Origin: Rossellomorea aquimaris | GTDB lineage: Bacteria; Bacillota; Bacilli; Bacillales; Bacillaceae_B | Direction: 5' to 3' | Assembly (NCBI RefSeq): GCF_035590735.1 | Contig: NZ_CP141595.1 | Span: 1,459,001 to 1,523,000 of the forward strand | Length of the DNA: 64,000 nucleotides | In this document: piece after piece, positions 24,585 to 33,331 of the stretch | Position numbering within the stretch: the stretch's first letter is position 1 | Layout: each line of letters opens with the position of its first letter | Notes under the pieces: generated by a model | Database searches by the model: none | What the model saw: only the letters and a program-made list of their open reading frames with translations | What the model was told of the DNA's origin: nothing | Program-made: the position numbers and the translations under genes

Positions 24585-25121
24585 TTAGGACAGCTGTTCT
24601 GTTGTGACAGCTTCTCGAATGGTTGAACGTTTTAAAATCCCATTAATGATTGGATACACCACAAACATTGCCCCGGCGTTAACAAGTGTAGCTGGAAGTA
24701 CGACCGCTGCAAATAGAGCAAAGAAAGCCCCAGGCAGACCGACAATCACATAAGCAGAAAGTAAGAATATACTCCCTGATACGAGTGTACCAATAGCTGT
24801 TAGAACAGAAGCTCCTACAAGTGAACGGGTGACCTTTTTAGTAGCCAGGAAAAGTCCGTAAAAAACGAATGCTGTGATCGGTTTATCGATCAGGTTAGGT
24901 AAGAACCCTCCAGGGAACTGTGTTGTCAGACCTGAAATGACTCCAGTTAATAAACCTAAAAGTAATACGTTTTTCTTAGCTGGAAATAATATAATGCCTA
25001 GAAACATCATCGTCAGCATCATGTCCGGCTTCATCCCTAAGAAAATTCCAGGGATCACTGTGTGCAGGACGGCTCCGATCCCTACTAATAATGACAGGGA
25101 TACAAGTGTTTTTGTATTCAT
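24585..25121 (-). CDS. trpP: TrpP, tryptophan transporter
   Basis: 178 residues (B. subtilis TrpP/YhaG 172). Five hydrophobic segments, including TLVSLSLLVGIGAVLHTVIP and MLTMMFLGIILFPAKKN; family residues GLLTGVISGLTTQFPGGF and LPNLIDKPITAFVFYG are typical. It imports tryptophan. Start ATG 25121; the ribosome binding site GGAGAG sits inside a series of (G/T)AG triplets (see 25124-25164), so translation is very probably blocked by tryptophan-loaded TRAP, as shown for B. subtilis. Downstream of hit but separated by a terminator. Confidence 0.93.
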   Translation of the reverse strand: MNTKTLVSLSLLVGIGAVLHTVIPGIFLGMKPDMMLTMMFLGIILFPAKKNVLLLGLLTGVISGLTTQFPGGFLPNLIDKPITAFVFYGLFLATKKVTRSLVGASVLTAIGTLVSGSIFLLSAYVIVGLPGAFFALFAAVVLPATLVNAGAMFVVYPIINGILKRSTIREAVTTEQLS

Positions 25122-25123
25122 TT

Positions 25124-25164
25124 CTCATCTCTCCTCAACTAAACTATACTATTTGCTTCTCCTA
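25124..25164 (-). promoter_or_regulatory. TRAP binding site overlapping the trpP ribosome binding site
   Basis: On the minus strand eight TAG/GAG triplets lie in 41 bases: 25164-62, 25161-59, 25151-49, 25146-44, 25141-39, 25136-34, 25131-29 and 25126-24. The last six are separated by exactly two bases, the spacing required by the 11-subunit TRAP ring, and cover the Shine-Dalgarno sequence. Confidence 0.85.
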
Positions 25165-25242
25165 ATGTGCACTTTTGCCATTAGCGAAAAGATAGGTACA
25201 TTATAACATACCGATTATCGTTGTCAAAGATTAATTATTCTG

Positions 25243-25280
25243 AAAAAAGCCTGATCCCTTTTAGCTTCAGGGATCAGGCT
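25243..25280 (-). terminator. terminator of hit
   Basis: On the minus strand AGCCTGATCCC pairs perfectly with GGGATCAGGCT and is followed by TTTTTTC. Confidence 0.9.
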
Positions 25281-25286
25281 CGATTT

Positions 25287-25709
25287 TTATGAAAGATGCT
25301 GTGCAATGGATTCAGATATTTCTTTCAGGTCTTCTTGAGTGTAGTCATCATTATGTGTCTTCCAAACCGCTCCAAATCCATCTCCCTGGCCGTAGCGGGG
25401 AATGAAGTGCATGTGGAAATGGAAGACAGATTGCCCTGCTTCTTCACCTGCGTTGCTTAACAAGTTCATTCCAACAGGATTAAACTCGGCCTTGATACTG
25501 TCAGCAATCTTAGGTGCAACAGAGAAGAGGTGGCTTGCCATATCGGGAGTCAGCTCATAGATGTTTTCTTTATGTACCTTGGGAATAAGTAATGTATGGC
25601 CTTTTGTCACTTGGCTTATATCAAGGAAAGCAAGGACATGCTCATCTTCGTACACTTTCATAGCAGGAATTTCACCGTCGATAATCTTGCAAAAAATACA
25701 GTCGCTCAA
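25287..25709 (-). CDS. hit: Hit, HIT-family nucleotide-binding protein
   Basis: 140 residues. The zinc-type N-terminal CIFCKIIDGEIPA and the histidine triad HFHMHF (about residues 96-101) define the HIT family (nucleoside phosphoramidase / dinucleotide hydrolase type). Located between trpP and ecsA as in B. subtilis. ATG 25709 follows AAAGGTGGAGT. Cellular role unclear. The 5' side carries a long hairpin and the tandem-repeat region. Confidence 0.92.
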   Translation of the reverse strand: MSDCIFCKIIDGEIPAMKVYEDEHVLAFLDISQVTKGHTLLIPKVHKENIYELTPDMASHLFSVAPKIADSIKAEFNPVGMNLLSNAGEEAGQSVFHFHMHFIPRYGQGDGFGAVWKTHNDDYTQEDLKEISESIAQHLS

Positions 25710-25772
25710 TGTTTACTCCACCTTTCAGTAATGGTATTTTTATGTATTTTATCATGAAAGAGAAAATAAATG

Positions 25773-25809
25773 AAGAAGAGACAGGAACGATTTTCCTGCC
25801 TCTCTTCTT
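25773..25809 (-). terminator. hairpin, possible minus-strand terminator ahead of hit
   Basis: AAGAAGAGACAGGAA (25773-25787) pairs with TTCCTGCCTCTCTTCTT (25793-25809), apart from a two-base bulge. Read on the minus strand it is followed by CATTTATTTTCTC, so it could end a transcript arriving from the repeat region. A regulatory role in the hit leader is also possible. Confidence 0.45.
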
Positions 25810-25858
25810 GAAGGGGTAATACTATAAAGGTTTATATGTCAGGCTTCATTCTCCTTGA

Positions 25859-26265
25859 TCAACACCTCATTCGCTAGTAGCTTCTGTAGTGATACATTCT
25901 TAAGTTAGAATGACAATTGTTCAATGCGACCATCCCCTTATCTTTTCGCTATTTAAGCAATTCAGACAATAGAAACTGTTAGCCGTCTTGGACAAACACC
26001 TCATTTGCTATAAGGATGATATGTGTAAACCATTAGAAACATGAATGACTTTGTGCAATGTGACCATCCCCTTATCTCCTAAGCTTGATAAGCTAATAAA
26101 GTAAGTTGATTCAGTCAAAGTGTGCTTTAAAAAACACCTCATTTATCAATTTTATGAACAAATGAATATGGTGAGTGTGTCATTCACTATAGAAGACGAC
26201 AATCCTTACAGTCGCAAACAATAGTGAAATCGGTTAGCTGGTCTTTAACAACCATCCCCTTTTTC
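25859..26265. repeat. three imperfect tandem units between hit and ecsA
   Basis: Box A, AACACCTCATT(C/T)GCTA, begins at 25861, 25995 and 26133 (third copy degenerate after CATTT). Box B, GACCATCCCCTTATCT-like, has ACCATCCCC at 25929, 26063 and 26251. Box A to box B is exactly 68 bp in units 1 and 2 and 118 bp in unit 3; the sequence between is not conserved. A weaker box C, ATTCAG-CAA, follows box B at 25960 and 26109. No protein-coding gene of normal size is present in the 709 bp between hit and ecsA. Function unknown. Confidence 0.8.
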
Positions 26266-26418
26266 TTATTGCTGGCCCCTTCAAATATTATGATGTGCAA
26301 ATCGGGTATTGTTATGAATGCTAAAATATGGATTGGGAAATTGGTTTAACAATGCCTTTACCATGAAATTTTGATAAAATAGAGAAAACCATGTAGAAGA
26401 GAAAGGACGTTGCTGCTC

Positions 26419-27162
26419 GTGTCATTATTAGAAATCAAACACCTGGTTGGCGGGTATACCCGAAAACCGGTCTTAAAGGATATAACATTCTCCATAGACT
26501 CAAATGAAATTGTTGGATTAATCGGTCTGAACGGAGCAGGAAAAAGTACGACGATCAAGCATATAATCGGGCTCATGGAAGCAAAGCAAGGAGAAGTGTC
26601 CATTAATGGTCATACCTTGAAAAGTGATGCCGATCAGTATCGAAAGCAGTTTTCTTACATACCGGAAACACCGATTCTTTATGATGAGCTTACCCTTGAA
26701 GATCATTTAAAGCTTACAGCCATGGCTTACGGATTATCGGAATCTGAGTATAATGGAAGAATCGACAAACTATTGAAGGCCTTTCGTATGGAGAAGAAGA
26801 TGAGCTGGTTTCCTGCCCACTTTTCAAAAGGAATGAAACAAAAGGTGATGATCATGTGCGCCTTTCTTATTCAGCCTGGTCTCTATATCATTGACGAACC
26901 GTTTGTTGGATTAGATCCACTCGGGATTCAATCACTGCTGGACTGGATGCAGGAGATGAAGCAGAACGGTGCTGGAATACTGATGTCTACGCATATATTA
27001 GCAACTGCAGAAAGATATTGTGACTCATTCATCATCCTTCATGAAGGGAAAATTCGGGCAAAAGGAACGCTTCAGGAGCTTCGTAAGGAATTCTCCATGC
27101 CTGGTGCAACGCTAGATGATATTTATATCCAGCTGACAAAGGAAGAATCCCATGATGAATAA
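26419..27162 (+). CDS. ecsA: EcsA, ABC transporter ATP-binding protein
   Basis: 247 residues, the same length as B. subtilis EcsA, from GTG 26419 (MSLLEIKHLVGGYTRKP); the upstream TTG 26410 is only 2 bp from the AAAGGA site. Walker A GLNGAGKSTT, signature FSKGMKQKVMIM and Walker B LYIIDEPFVGLDP are present. EcsA drives the EcsB membrane subunit; loss in B. subtilis reduces exoprotein secretion, competence and sporulation through intramembrane protease RasP. ecsB starts inside the 3' end of ecsA. Confidence 0.95.
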   Translation: MSLLEIKHLVGGYTRKPVLKDITFSIDSNEIVGLIGLNGAGKSTTIKHIIGLMEAKQGEVSINGHTLKSDADQYRKQFSYIPETPILYDELTLEDHLKLTAMAYGLSESEYNGRIDKLLKAFRMEKKMSWFPAHFSKGMKQKVMIMCAFLIQPGLYIIDEPFVGLDPLGIQSLLDWMQEMKQNGAGILMSTHILATAERYCDSFIILHEGKIRAKGTLQELRKEFSMPGATLDDIYIQLTKEESHDE

Positions 27163-28381
27163 AGTGGAAAGTATTTGGAAGAAACGAATTGTAGAGTATA
27201 ATCAGGAGCTTCAAAAGTATTTGAAATACATGTTCAACGACCATTTACTATTCGTCCTGATCTTTGCACTGGGGGGAGCGGCGTATACATATAATCAGTG
27301 GGTGAAAACCCTGGATCCAACTTTCCCTGCACCACTCATCATGGTGGTGATCCTGGGCCTCTTATTGGCATGGAGTCCCGTCTATACGTTCTTGAGAGAA
27401 GCGGATGCCGTATTTCTTTTGCCGTTAGAGGGGCGTTTATCGAGTTACTTTACCAAATGCATCTGGATCAGCTTCATGTTTCAATCATACATTCAACTGA
27501 TCGTACTGGCTGCACTCATGCCAATGTATGTAGCAGTATCCGGGAGCAGCTTTGGAAGCTTCTTTCCATTGCTTGGCTTTGTATTGGCCTTAAAGGTATG
27601 GAATCTATATGTACGCTGGTTCATGCTGCGCTTTCAGGAAAGGGAAGCTCACCTGACGGATAGCTTGTTACGCTTTTTATTAAGCGGTGCTCTCGTATTT
27701 TTGGTGTTAACGGGGGCTGAATTCTGGATGGTAATCGTCGTTGCCTTCATCATGCTTGGGTATGCGTTTTACTTTTTTCAATCAACAAAAGGTAAGAATC
27801 TTAAATGGGATTTGTTAATCAATCTGGAGCAGCAGCGGATGCTGATCTTTTATCGGGTCGCCAATATGTTCACGGATGTGCCTAAGCTGAAAGGGAAGGT
27901 GCACCGGAGAAAATGGCTTGATGGACTTGTGCAGACACCTTTCTCCCAAGCATCGACGTATCGGTATTTGTATCTTCGGTCGTTGGTGAGAACAAGTGAA
28001 TATTCGGGTCTTTACATTCGGTTAACCTTGATTGGTGTTCTATTGATTTATTCGAATTCTTCTTTTATCTTCAGTATTCTGACGGCATTAGTGTTCCTTT
28101 ACTTAACGGCTTTTCAGCTGATCCCTTTGTTTAAACGGTTTGATTATAAAATCTGGGTACTCATTTATCCCGTATCACGTGAATTAAAGAAATCCTCTTT
28201 TCAAAAAATCATGAATCAGGCCATGATGATCCAAGCGGTTGTGTTTTCCCTGCCTCTATTTATTAAAGGTGCATGGATAGAAGGACTGATCACGCTAATG
28301 GCCGGGTTATCATTTTCCATTCTATTTAGTCAGTTTTACTTAGTAGAGCGGTTGAAGAAGATGGAAGAAACATTATTTTAG
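27152..28381 (+). CDS. ecsB: EcsB, ABC transporter membrane subunit
   Basis: 409 residues (B. subtilis EcsB 408) with several hydrophobic segments, for example LLFVLIFALGGAAYTYNQW, PLIMVVILGLLLAWSPVYTF, LLRFLLSGALVFLVLTGAEF and a C-terminal pair. Overlaps ecsA by 11 bp, implying translational coupling; ATG 27152 or 27155 may be used. Followed by ecsC after 66 bp. Confidence 0.95.
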   Translation: MMNKVESIWKKRIVEYNQELQKYLKYMFNDHLLFVLIFALGGAAYTYNQWVKTLDPTFPAPLIMVVILGLLLAWSPVYTFLREADAVFLLPLEGRLSSYFTKCIWISFMFQSYIQLIVLAALMPMYVAVSGSSFGSFFPLLGFVLALKVWNLYVRWFMLRFQEREAHLTDSLLRFLLSGALVFLVLTGAEFWMVIVVAFIMLGYAFYFFQSTKGKNLKWDLLINLEQQRMLIFYRVANMFTDVPKLKGKVHRRKWLDGLVQTPFSQASTYRYLYLRSLVRTSEYSGLYIRLTLIGVLLIYSNSSFIFSILTALVFLYLTAFQLIPLFKRFDYKIWVLIYPVSRELKKSSFQKIMNQAMMIQAVVFSLPLFIKGAWIEGLITLMAGLSFSILFSQFYLVERLKKMEETLF

Positions 28382-28447
28382 TGAAACAATCCTGCAGGAA
28401 GAAACGTATAGAATGAGTTAACAGATAAAAAAGGATGGTGGTTCAGT

Positions 28448-29152
28448 GTGAACCATGAAAGAGAAGAGCTCGATTCCTGGAGACGTAAGTTCAGTAGAAA
28501 ATCTTCCATCTTCCAACGGGTTTCTAAGCAAGCTCAAACAAAAGTGAATCAATGGATCCCGGAGAAAGCGCATAAAGTGGTAACGGAAAGTATCAAAAAG
28601 ATGGTAGAAGTAACGTTAAAGGGCAGCGAGTGGGTACCCCTTCAGCAGGTCCCTGTTGAGCCTTCTCTGAAGGAGAGAGAAGCGCTGATGAAGGAACGAA
28701 TGGAATTTTACCGGAAAGCGGCTACGATTGAAGGAGCAGGTACAGGTGCAGGTGGAATCTTTCTCGGCCTGGCAGATTTTCCGTTGCTCTTATCAATCAA
28801 AATGAAATTTCTGAGCGAATGCTCTGCCATTCATGGCTATGATACAAAACAATATGAAGAACGCCTGTTTCTGCTCTATGTTTTTCAGCTTGCGTTTTCC
28901 AGTGATTCTCATAAAAAACATGTCCTCGAAATCATTGAAAACTGGGATCTGGAAAAAGAAAAATTGAAGGATTTGGACTGGCGAACTTTCCAGCAGGAGT
29001 ATCGGGATTACATTGATTTCGTGAAATTGTTTCAACTCATTCCTGGAGTAGGGGCAGTCGTTGGAGCCTATGCAAACTATCAGCTTCTTGATCAACTGGG
29101 GGAAGTGGCAAAATTTGCTTATCGGATTCGGTACTTTCATGATTTAGAATAG
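28448..29152 (+). CDS. ecsC: EcsC family protein
   Basis: 234 residues (B. subtilis EcsC 236), GTG start 28448. EcsC-type features are the glycine-rich membrane-associating segment AATIEGAGTGAGGIFLGLAD followed by FPLLLSIKMKFL and the late hydrophobic LIPGVGAVVGAYANYQLLDQLG. Third gene of the ecs operon. The role of EcsC is unknown; it is dispensable for the secretion phenotype in B. subtilis. Confidence 0.92.
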   Translation: MNHEREELDSWRRKFSRKSSIFQRVSKQAQTKVNQWIPEKAHKVVTESIKKMVEVTLKGSEWVPLQQVPVEPSLKEREALMKERMEFYRKAATIEGAGTGAGGIFLGLADFPLLLSIKMKFLSECSAIHGYDTKQYEERLFLLYVFQLAFSSDSHKKHVLEIIENWDLEKEKLKDLDWRTFQQEYRDYIDFVKLFQLIPGVGAVVGAYANYQLLDQLGEVAKFAYRIRYFHDLE

Positions 29153-29163
29153 TAGTGAGGGAA

Positions 29164-29192
29164 GGGCGATCGTAATGATCGACCTTTTTTTT
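29164..29192 (+). terminator. terminator of ecsABC
   Basis: GGGCGATC pairs with GATCGACC (one mismatch) around GTAAT and is followed by eight T. Confidence 0.75.
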
Positions 29193-29305
29193 GTGAGGAT
29201 AATGGGTAGGATTTACGGGAAGCAAACGCTATTTTTTTATTTCCTCTGAATATTCAGGTATAGTTAGAAAGTACGTTATTATTATTGTAGTGAGGTGTGA
29301 AATAG

Positions 29306-29713
29306 ATGAACAAACGCAAGAAGGGATTGAAAGTGTTAGGACTTATTCTATTCTCATTCTTCTTCTTTTTAGCAGGGGTGTTTCACTTTATTGAAGCTCA
29401 AGGATTCGCCAAAATGATCCCTGAATTCATTCCTCTAAGGGAAGAAATCGTGTATATTACGGGAATCATCGAGTTTATCTTAGCTTTACTCCTGCTCATT
29501 CCAAAGACTCGTGAAAAAGCGGGGGTCATCACAGCAATTTATTTAGTCCTCATCTTTCCTGCCAATATCTATGCGGCCATTAAAGGAATTCCAGCTCCAG
29601 GGAATGAAGAAGCGAATGTTGTGCTGCTTTGGGTGAGGCTATTATTTCAACCGCTCTTGATCTGGTGGGTCTTGGTGGTAAGTAAAATTGAAAAAAATCA
29701 TCGCTTTTATTAA
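29306..29713 (+). CDS. DoxX-family membrane protein
   Basis: 135 residues with four hydrophobic helices. After helix 1 comes VFHFIEAQGFAKMIPEFIP, and helix 2 contains ITGIIEFILALLLLIP, both typical of DoxX-like proteins (compare YphA/CatD types). The conserved PANIYAA motif in helix 3 is present. DoxX proteins may interact with quinones or redox partners; no specific role is known. Flanked by its own gap and a perfect terminator, so monocistronic. Confidence 0.82.
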   Translation: MNKRKKGLKVLGLILFSFFFFLAGVFHFIEAQGFAKMIPEFIPLREEIVYITGIIEFILALLLLIPKTREKAGVITAIYLVLIFPANIYAAIKGIPAPGNEEANVVLLWVRLLFQPLLIWWVLVVSKIEKNHRFY

Positions 29714-29717
29714 GAGT

Positions 29718-29752
29718 AAAGGATCAGGCCCTTATGGCCTGATCCTTTTTTT
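29718..29752. terminator. terminator after the DoxX-like gene
   Basis: GGATCAGGCC pairs perfectly with GGCCTGATCC around CTTAT and is followed by seven T. On the minus strand it can also end yhaA. Confidence 0.88.
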
Positions 29753-29755
29753 GAG

Positions 29756-30958
29756 TTATTTTATTAGCGTCTCTGTGACAGAATGCCTTTCTTGATATTG
29801 AAGTGTAGCTGATGCCAGTGATTTAGCGGCAATCAGAAGCGCCTTTTCGTTAATATCAAACTTGGGATGATGGTGGGGGAAGGCAACTTCAACATTATCC
29901 GGCTTGGCACCTGTAAAAAAGAAGGTACCCTTTACATGTTCTAAGTAATGGGAGAAATCTTCCCCGCCCATTTGCATTTCAATTTCTTCCACTCTGTTAA
30001 CTTCATCGACTGTATCCACACTTTGAATCAGCAAATCCGTTTCCTCTGCATGATTCACGACAGCAGGATATCCGCGTTCATACACATATTCATACGCACA
30101 ACGGGCTGAAAGACATGCACCTTTCAAAATCTGTTCGATTTCTTCTTCGATAAAGTCTCTGACCTCGGGGTTGAATGTACGAACTGTTCCAATTAGTTTA
30201 GCGGAATCGGCAATCACATTAAATGCGTTATCTGCCATAAACGAACCGATTGTCACGACTGCAGGGTCAATCGGATTCACTCTTCTGCTGACAATTTGTT
30301 GAAGATCGGAAACGACTTGTGCTCCTATCACGATGGAATCCTTTGTTTTATGCGGTTGTGCCCCGTGACCGCCGGATCCCTTGATGACGATTTCAAATCT
30401 GTCAGCGGCAGCCATGATCGGACCTGTTCGATATAGAATTTTTCCGAGAGGGTCACTTGACCATAAATGAGTTCCGAAAATAACATCCACTCCTTCGAGG
30501 CAGCCCGCTTCAATCATGGGTTTCGCTCCGCCTGGTGCATATTCTTCCGCATGCTGATGAATCAGAACTATAGTGCCGGATAGCTTATCGCGCATTTCAT
30601 GCAGGGTTTTACCCAATACTAACAGTGTTGCTGTATGACCATCATGGCCACATGCATGCATGACGCCCGGAACGGTTGAGCGATATTCCACATCCTTTTC
30701 ATCCTGGATGGGGAGGGCGTCAAAGTCAGCACGAAGAGCCACCGTTTTTCCCGGGAGGGCTCCCTCGATTTTCGCTACTACCCCATTGCCACCGACTTGT
30801 TCTTGGACGGGAACCCCGATTCTATTGTAGTAATCAGCGATGTATGCAGCTGTGTTTTTTTCTTGGAAGGATAATTCAGGATGTTTGTGGAGAAATCTTC
30901 TGATCTCTACCATTTCTATCCAACGTTCTTCTAATTTCTGATATAATTCATTCAGCAA
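29756..30958 (-). CDS. yhaA: YhaA, M20-family amidohydrolase
   Basis: 400 residues from TTG 30958 (AGGAGG 8 bp upstream; GTG 30964 is only 2 bp away from it). M20/ACY1 metal-binding motifs are visible: ALRADFDALPI, HACGHDGHTA, HQHAEEYAPGGAKPMIEAG and the final HHHPKFDIN. The dimerisation insert (IVIKGSGGHGAQPHKTKD) lies in the middle. It is an N-acyl amino acid or hippurate-type hydrolase; the physiological substrate is unknown. Place beside ecsC matches B. subtilis yhaA. Confidence 0.88.
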   Translation of the reverse strand: MLNELYQKLEERWIEMVEIRRFLHKHPELSFQEKNTAAYIADYYNRIGVPVQEQVGGNGVVAKIEGALPGKTVALRADFDALPIQDEKDVEYRSTVPGVMHACGHDGHTATLLVLGKTLHEMRDKLSGTIVLIHQHAEEYAPGGAKPMIEAGCLEGVDVIFGTHLWSSDPLGKILYRTGPIMAAADRFEIVIKGSGGHGAQPHKTKDSIVIGAQVVSDLQQIVSRRVNPIDPAVVTIGSFMADNAFNVIADSAKLIGTVRTFNPEVRDFIEEEIEQILKGACLSARCAYEYVYERGYPAVVNHAEETDLLIQSVDTVDEVNRVEEIEMQMGGEDFSHYLEHVKGTFFFTGAKPDNVEVAFPHHHPKFDINEKALLIAAKSLASATLQYQERHSVTETLIK

Positions 30959-31053
30959 GTGCACAACCTCCTAATATTTGATGAATATTACGAATATTAT
31001 AACACTAAAAATTGAGAGGGAAGTAATCAGAGTGAAATTCAAGGAGGATCAAG

Positions 31054-31653
31054 ATGAAGAAGTTCCAATACTTAACGGCCATCATTTCATTTTTACTGTT
31101 TATGACCATCGCACATTTTGTTTTTTATGATATGGAGATTTTAGGTGAGGATTATTTCTTGTCGAACATGAGCAACCTTCACTTTATAGAATTATTTTCC
31201 GTAATCGGTACTGAATTAGTGATTGGGATCGCGTCCATCGCCCTTATTTTATATCTTTGGTGGGCTAAGAAGGACTATTTTGGAATCATTACCGTTGTTG
31301 TCCTGGTAGCGGGAAGTAACGTCCTGAATAAAGCAATCAAAGGTTTGATGGAAAGAGAAAGACCTCCATTTTCACATGGTGAGGAAGGGTTCAGCTTTCC
31401 AAGCGGCCATGCCATGGTGGGGCTCGTCTTCTTACTTGTCATTGCATACTTCATTAGTAGAGAGATATCTTCTGCCGGAATGAAAGTGACCCTCTTTATC
31501 CTGGCCATCATCCTTTCCCTGCTGACAGGTCTCAGCAGAATAGTGGAACAGGCTCACTATCCGTCAGACGTCGCAGCCGGATACCTATTTGGGTACTCCT
31601 TTTTCGTTCTGTGTATCTTTCTCTATGAGAAGCGGCCAAAACAAGAAAGATAG
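31054..31653 (+). CDS. PAP2-superfamily membrane phosphatase
   Basis: 199 residues with about six hydrophobic helices and the three PAP2 motifs: KGLMERERP (KX6RP, about residues 90-99), FPSGHAMV (PSGH) and SRIVEQAHYPSDV (SRX5HX3D). Such enzymes dephosphorylate lipid phosphates such as undecaprenyl pyrophosphate or phosphatidylglycerol phosphate at the outer membrane face. AAGGAGG precedes ATG 31054. Which lipid it acts on cannot be read from sequence. Convergent with yhfA. Confidence 0.9.
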   Translation: MKKFQYLTAIISFLLFMTIAHFVFYDMEILGEDYFLSNMSNLHFIELFSVIGTELVIGIASIALILYLWWAKKDYFGIITVVVLVAGSNVLNKAIKGLMERERPPFSHGEEGFSFPSGHAMVGLVFLLVIAYFISREISSAGMKVTLFILAIILSLLTGLSRIVEQAHYPSDVAAGYLFGYSFFVLCIFLYEKRPKQER

Positions 31654-31685
31654 AGGGACGGACCTTGTTTCAAGGTCCGTCCCTC
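31653..31685. terminator. 15-bp perfect hairpin between PAP2 gene and yhfA
   Basis: GAGGGACGGACCTTG and its exact complement are separated by TTT. There is no T run, so efficiency is uncertain. The GGGACGGACCT half also occurs alone near 18089. Confidence 0.6.
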
Positions 31686-31692
31686 ACTATGT

Positions 31693-33090
31693 TCAAATCA
31701 GAAACATCGCTACGATTGTTGTAGCTATTAATCCGATGACGACAGGAAGCATGTTACGCCGTGCGAGTTCGAATGGATCGACTCCACAGATGGCAGCAGC
31801 CGGGATTAGGGCCCATGGGACGAGTGTTCCACCGCCGACCCAGATGGCTGCGACTTGCCCAAGGGCGGTTAGGGTTGCAACACCTGACCCAATGCTATCT
31901 GCGAATAGATTGGCTACGGAACCTGCTAGGGAGATACCGGAAAAGCCGGATCCGTCAAGGCCAGTGATCGCTCCAACGGTCGTTAGGGTAATCGCCCCCA
32001 CTGCTGTAGACAGGGGAACGACGGCAGCCAGGGATGCCCCGAGGTCATTGACGATTCCTTGAGAGGCTGAAGGAAGGAAGTCGCCGATAATCGTTTGAAA
32101 CCCTGAATCTCCCAAGTAAAAGAAAGCGGCGATCGGAATTACGGGACCAAACACTTTAAATCCAAACTGAAAGCCATCAATCATGAAGCTCGTCGTTTTC
32201 TCCAATCCCTTTCCTTTATAGGCAGCCAATGAAATCAAGAGAAGAATGATGATGGATGTTCCACCTATCAGTGCCGTTGCATCTCCCCCTTGTAGATCAA
32301 ATAGGACCATAGCGGTAATATCAAGGGCAAATAAAATAGGGATAAGGATGGCAATTGTTCGTTTCCATCGGGTAGATAACAGATTAGTTGACTCCTCCTG
32401 ATCCTTGTTAATAGATGCAATGGCGCTTGAATCCACTTTCAGGATTCCTTTTTTCATATCTTGTTTAAGAAATAGAAAAGCGGTGACAGTTGTGACGACA
32501 CCCATCACAATAATAAGGGGGATACTTGCAGAAATAACATCTGTGACAGGTATTCCTGCTGCGTCGGCCGTTAACTTCGGAGCTGCCTGAATGACAAAGT
32601 CACCTGAAAGGGCGATACCGTGACCGAATAGGTTCATGGCCATGGCGATTCCAAGAGCGGGTAATCCGACTCTAAGGGCGACTGGTACTAACACGGCACC
32701 CAGGAGGGCTACTGCAGGCGAAGGCCAGAAAAACCAAGATATAAACATCATCACAAGACCGATTGTCCAGAAGGCAAGGGCCGGTGTCCGGATGAACTTT
32801 GTAAACGGGCGGATCATTACATCGTTAATACCGGTAGAAGTCAGTCCTTTACTCATTGCTACGATAATGGAAATCACGAGAATGGTAGACAACAATTCCG
32901 TAATGGCAAAGATAAAGCTATTAAATATACTACTAATCGATCCGCTTAACGATCCTGTTGCCACCAGGGCAATACTGAAGATTCCCAGGATACATACGAT
33001 CGTGGTGTCTTTCCGGAAAATCATGAATAGGATGATGAATCCTATGAAAGCTAAATAAATCCAATGAAGAGCCGTTAAATCAATCCCCAT
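31693..33090 (-). CDS. yhfA: YhfA, multi-pass transporter
   Basis: 465 residues (B. subtilis YhfA 463) with about twelve hydrophobic segments. Glycine-rich loops such as STAVGAITLTTVGAITGLDG followed by SGFSGISLAGS, and GGGTLVPWALIPAAAICGVD, are typical of ion-transporter superfamily permeases (gluconate/citrate-like). ATG 33090 follows GAGGAGG. The solute is unknown. Convergent with the PAP2 gene and divergent from liaF. Confidence 0.85.
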   Translation of the reverse strand: MGIDLTALHWIYLAFIGFIILFMIFRKDTTIVCILGIFSIALVATGSLSGSISSIFNSFIFAITELLSTILVISIIVAMSKGLTSTGINDVMIRPFTKFIRTPALAFWTIGLVMMFISWFFWPSPAVALLGAVLVPVALRVGLPALGIAMAMNLFGHGIALSGDFVIQAAPKLTADAAGIPVTDVISASIPLIIVMGVVTTVTAFLFLKQDMKKGILKVDSSAIASINKDQEESTNLLSTRWKRTIAILIPILFALDITAMVLFDLQGGDATALIGGTSIIILLLISLAAYKGKGLEKTTSFMIDGFQFGFKVFGPVIPIAAFFYLGDSGFQTIIGDFLPSASQGIVNDLGASLAAVVPLSTAVGAITLTTVGAITGLDGSGFSGISLAGSVANLFADSIGSGVATLTALGQVAAIWVGGGTLVPWALIPAAAICGVDPFELARRNMLPVVIGLIATTIVAMFLI

Positions 33091-33331
33091 TAGAAAAAAC
33101 CTCCTCTAAATCGTTCCTCAAACTTATGCATATGCCCTGATCTGTACTATAGATTATGAAAATAGTGAAAAGGTGTGATACAGGTTAGAAACATTTTTTC
33201 CGTCTCGAGACCGAGGCAAAATCATGCCGGTGCTCCTCTATACACGAGAGAAAACAATCTATAATGAATGTAGTAACAGGAATTAATTCATTTATAGCGA
33301 AACTAATAGTAGATATGAAGGTGGTGCTGGT

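Noticed and set aside
33202..33211. GTCTCGAGAC palindrome upstream of liaF as a LiaR box
   Set aside because: Ten bases only, no second copy, and no clear match to a known LiaR/VraR consensus.
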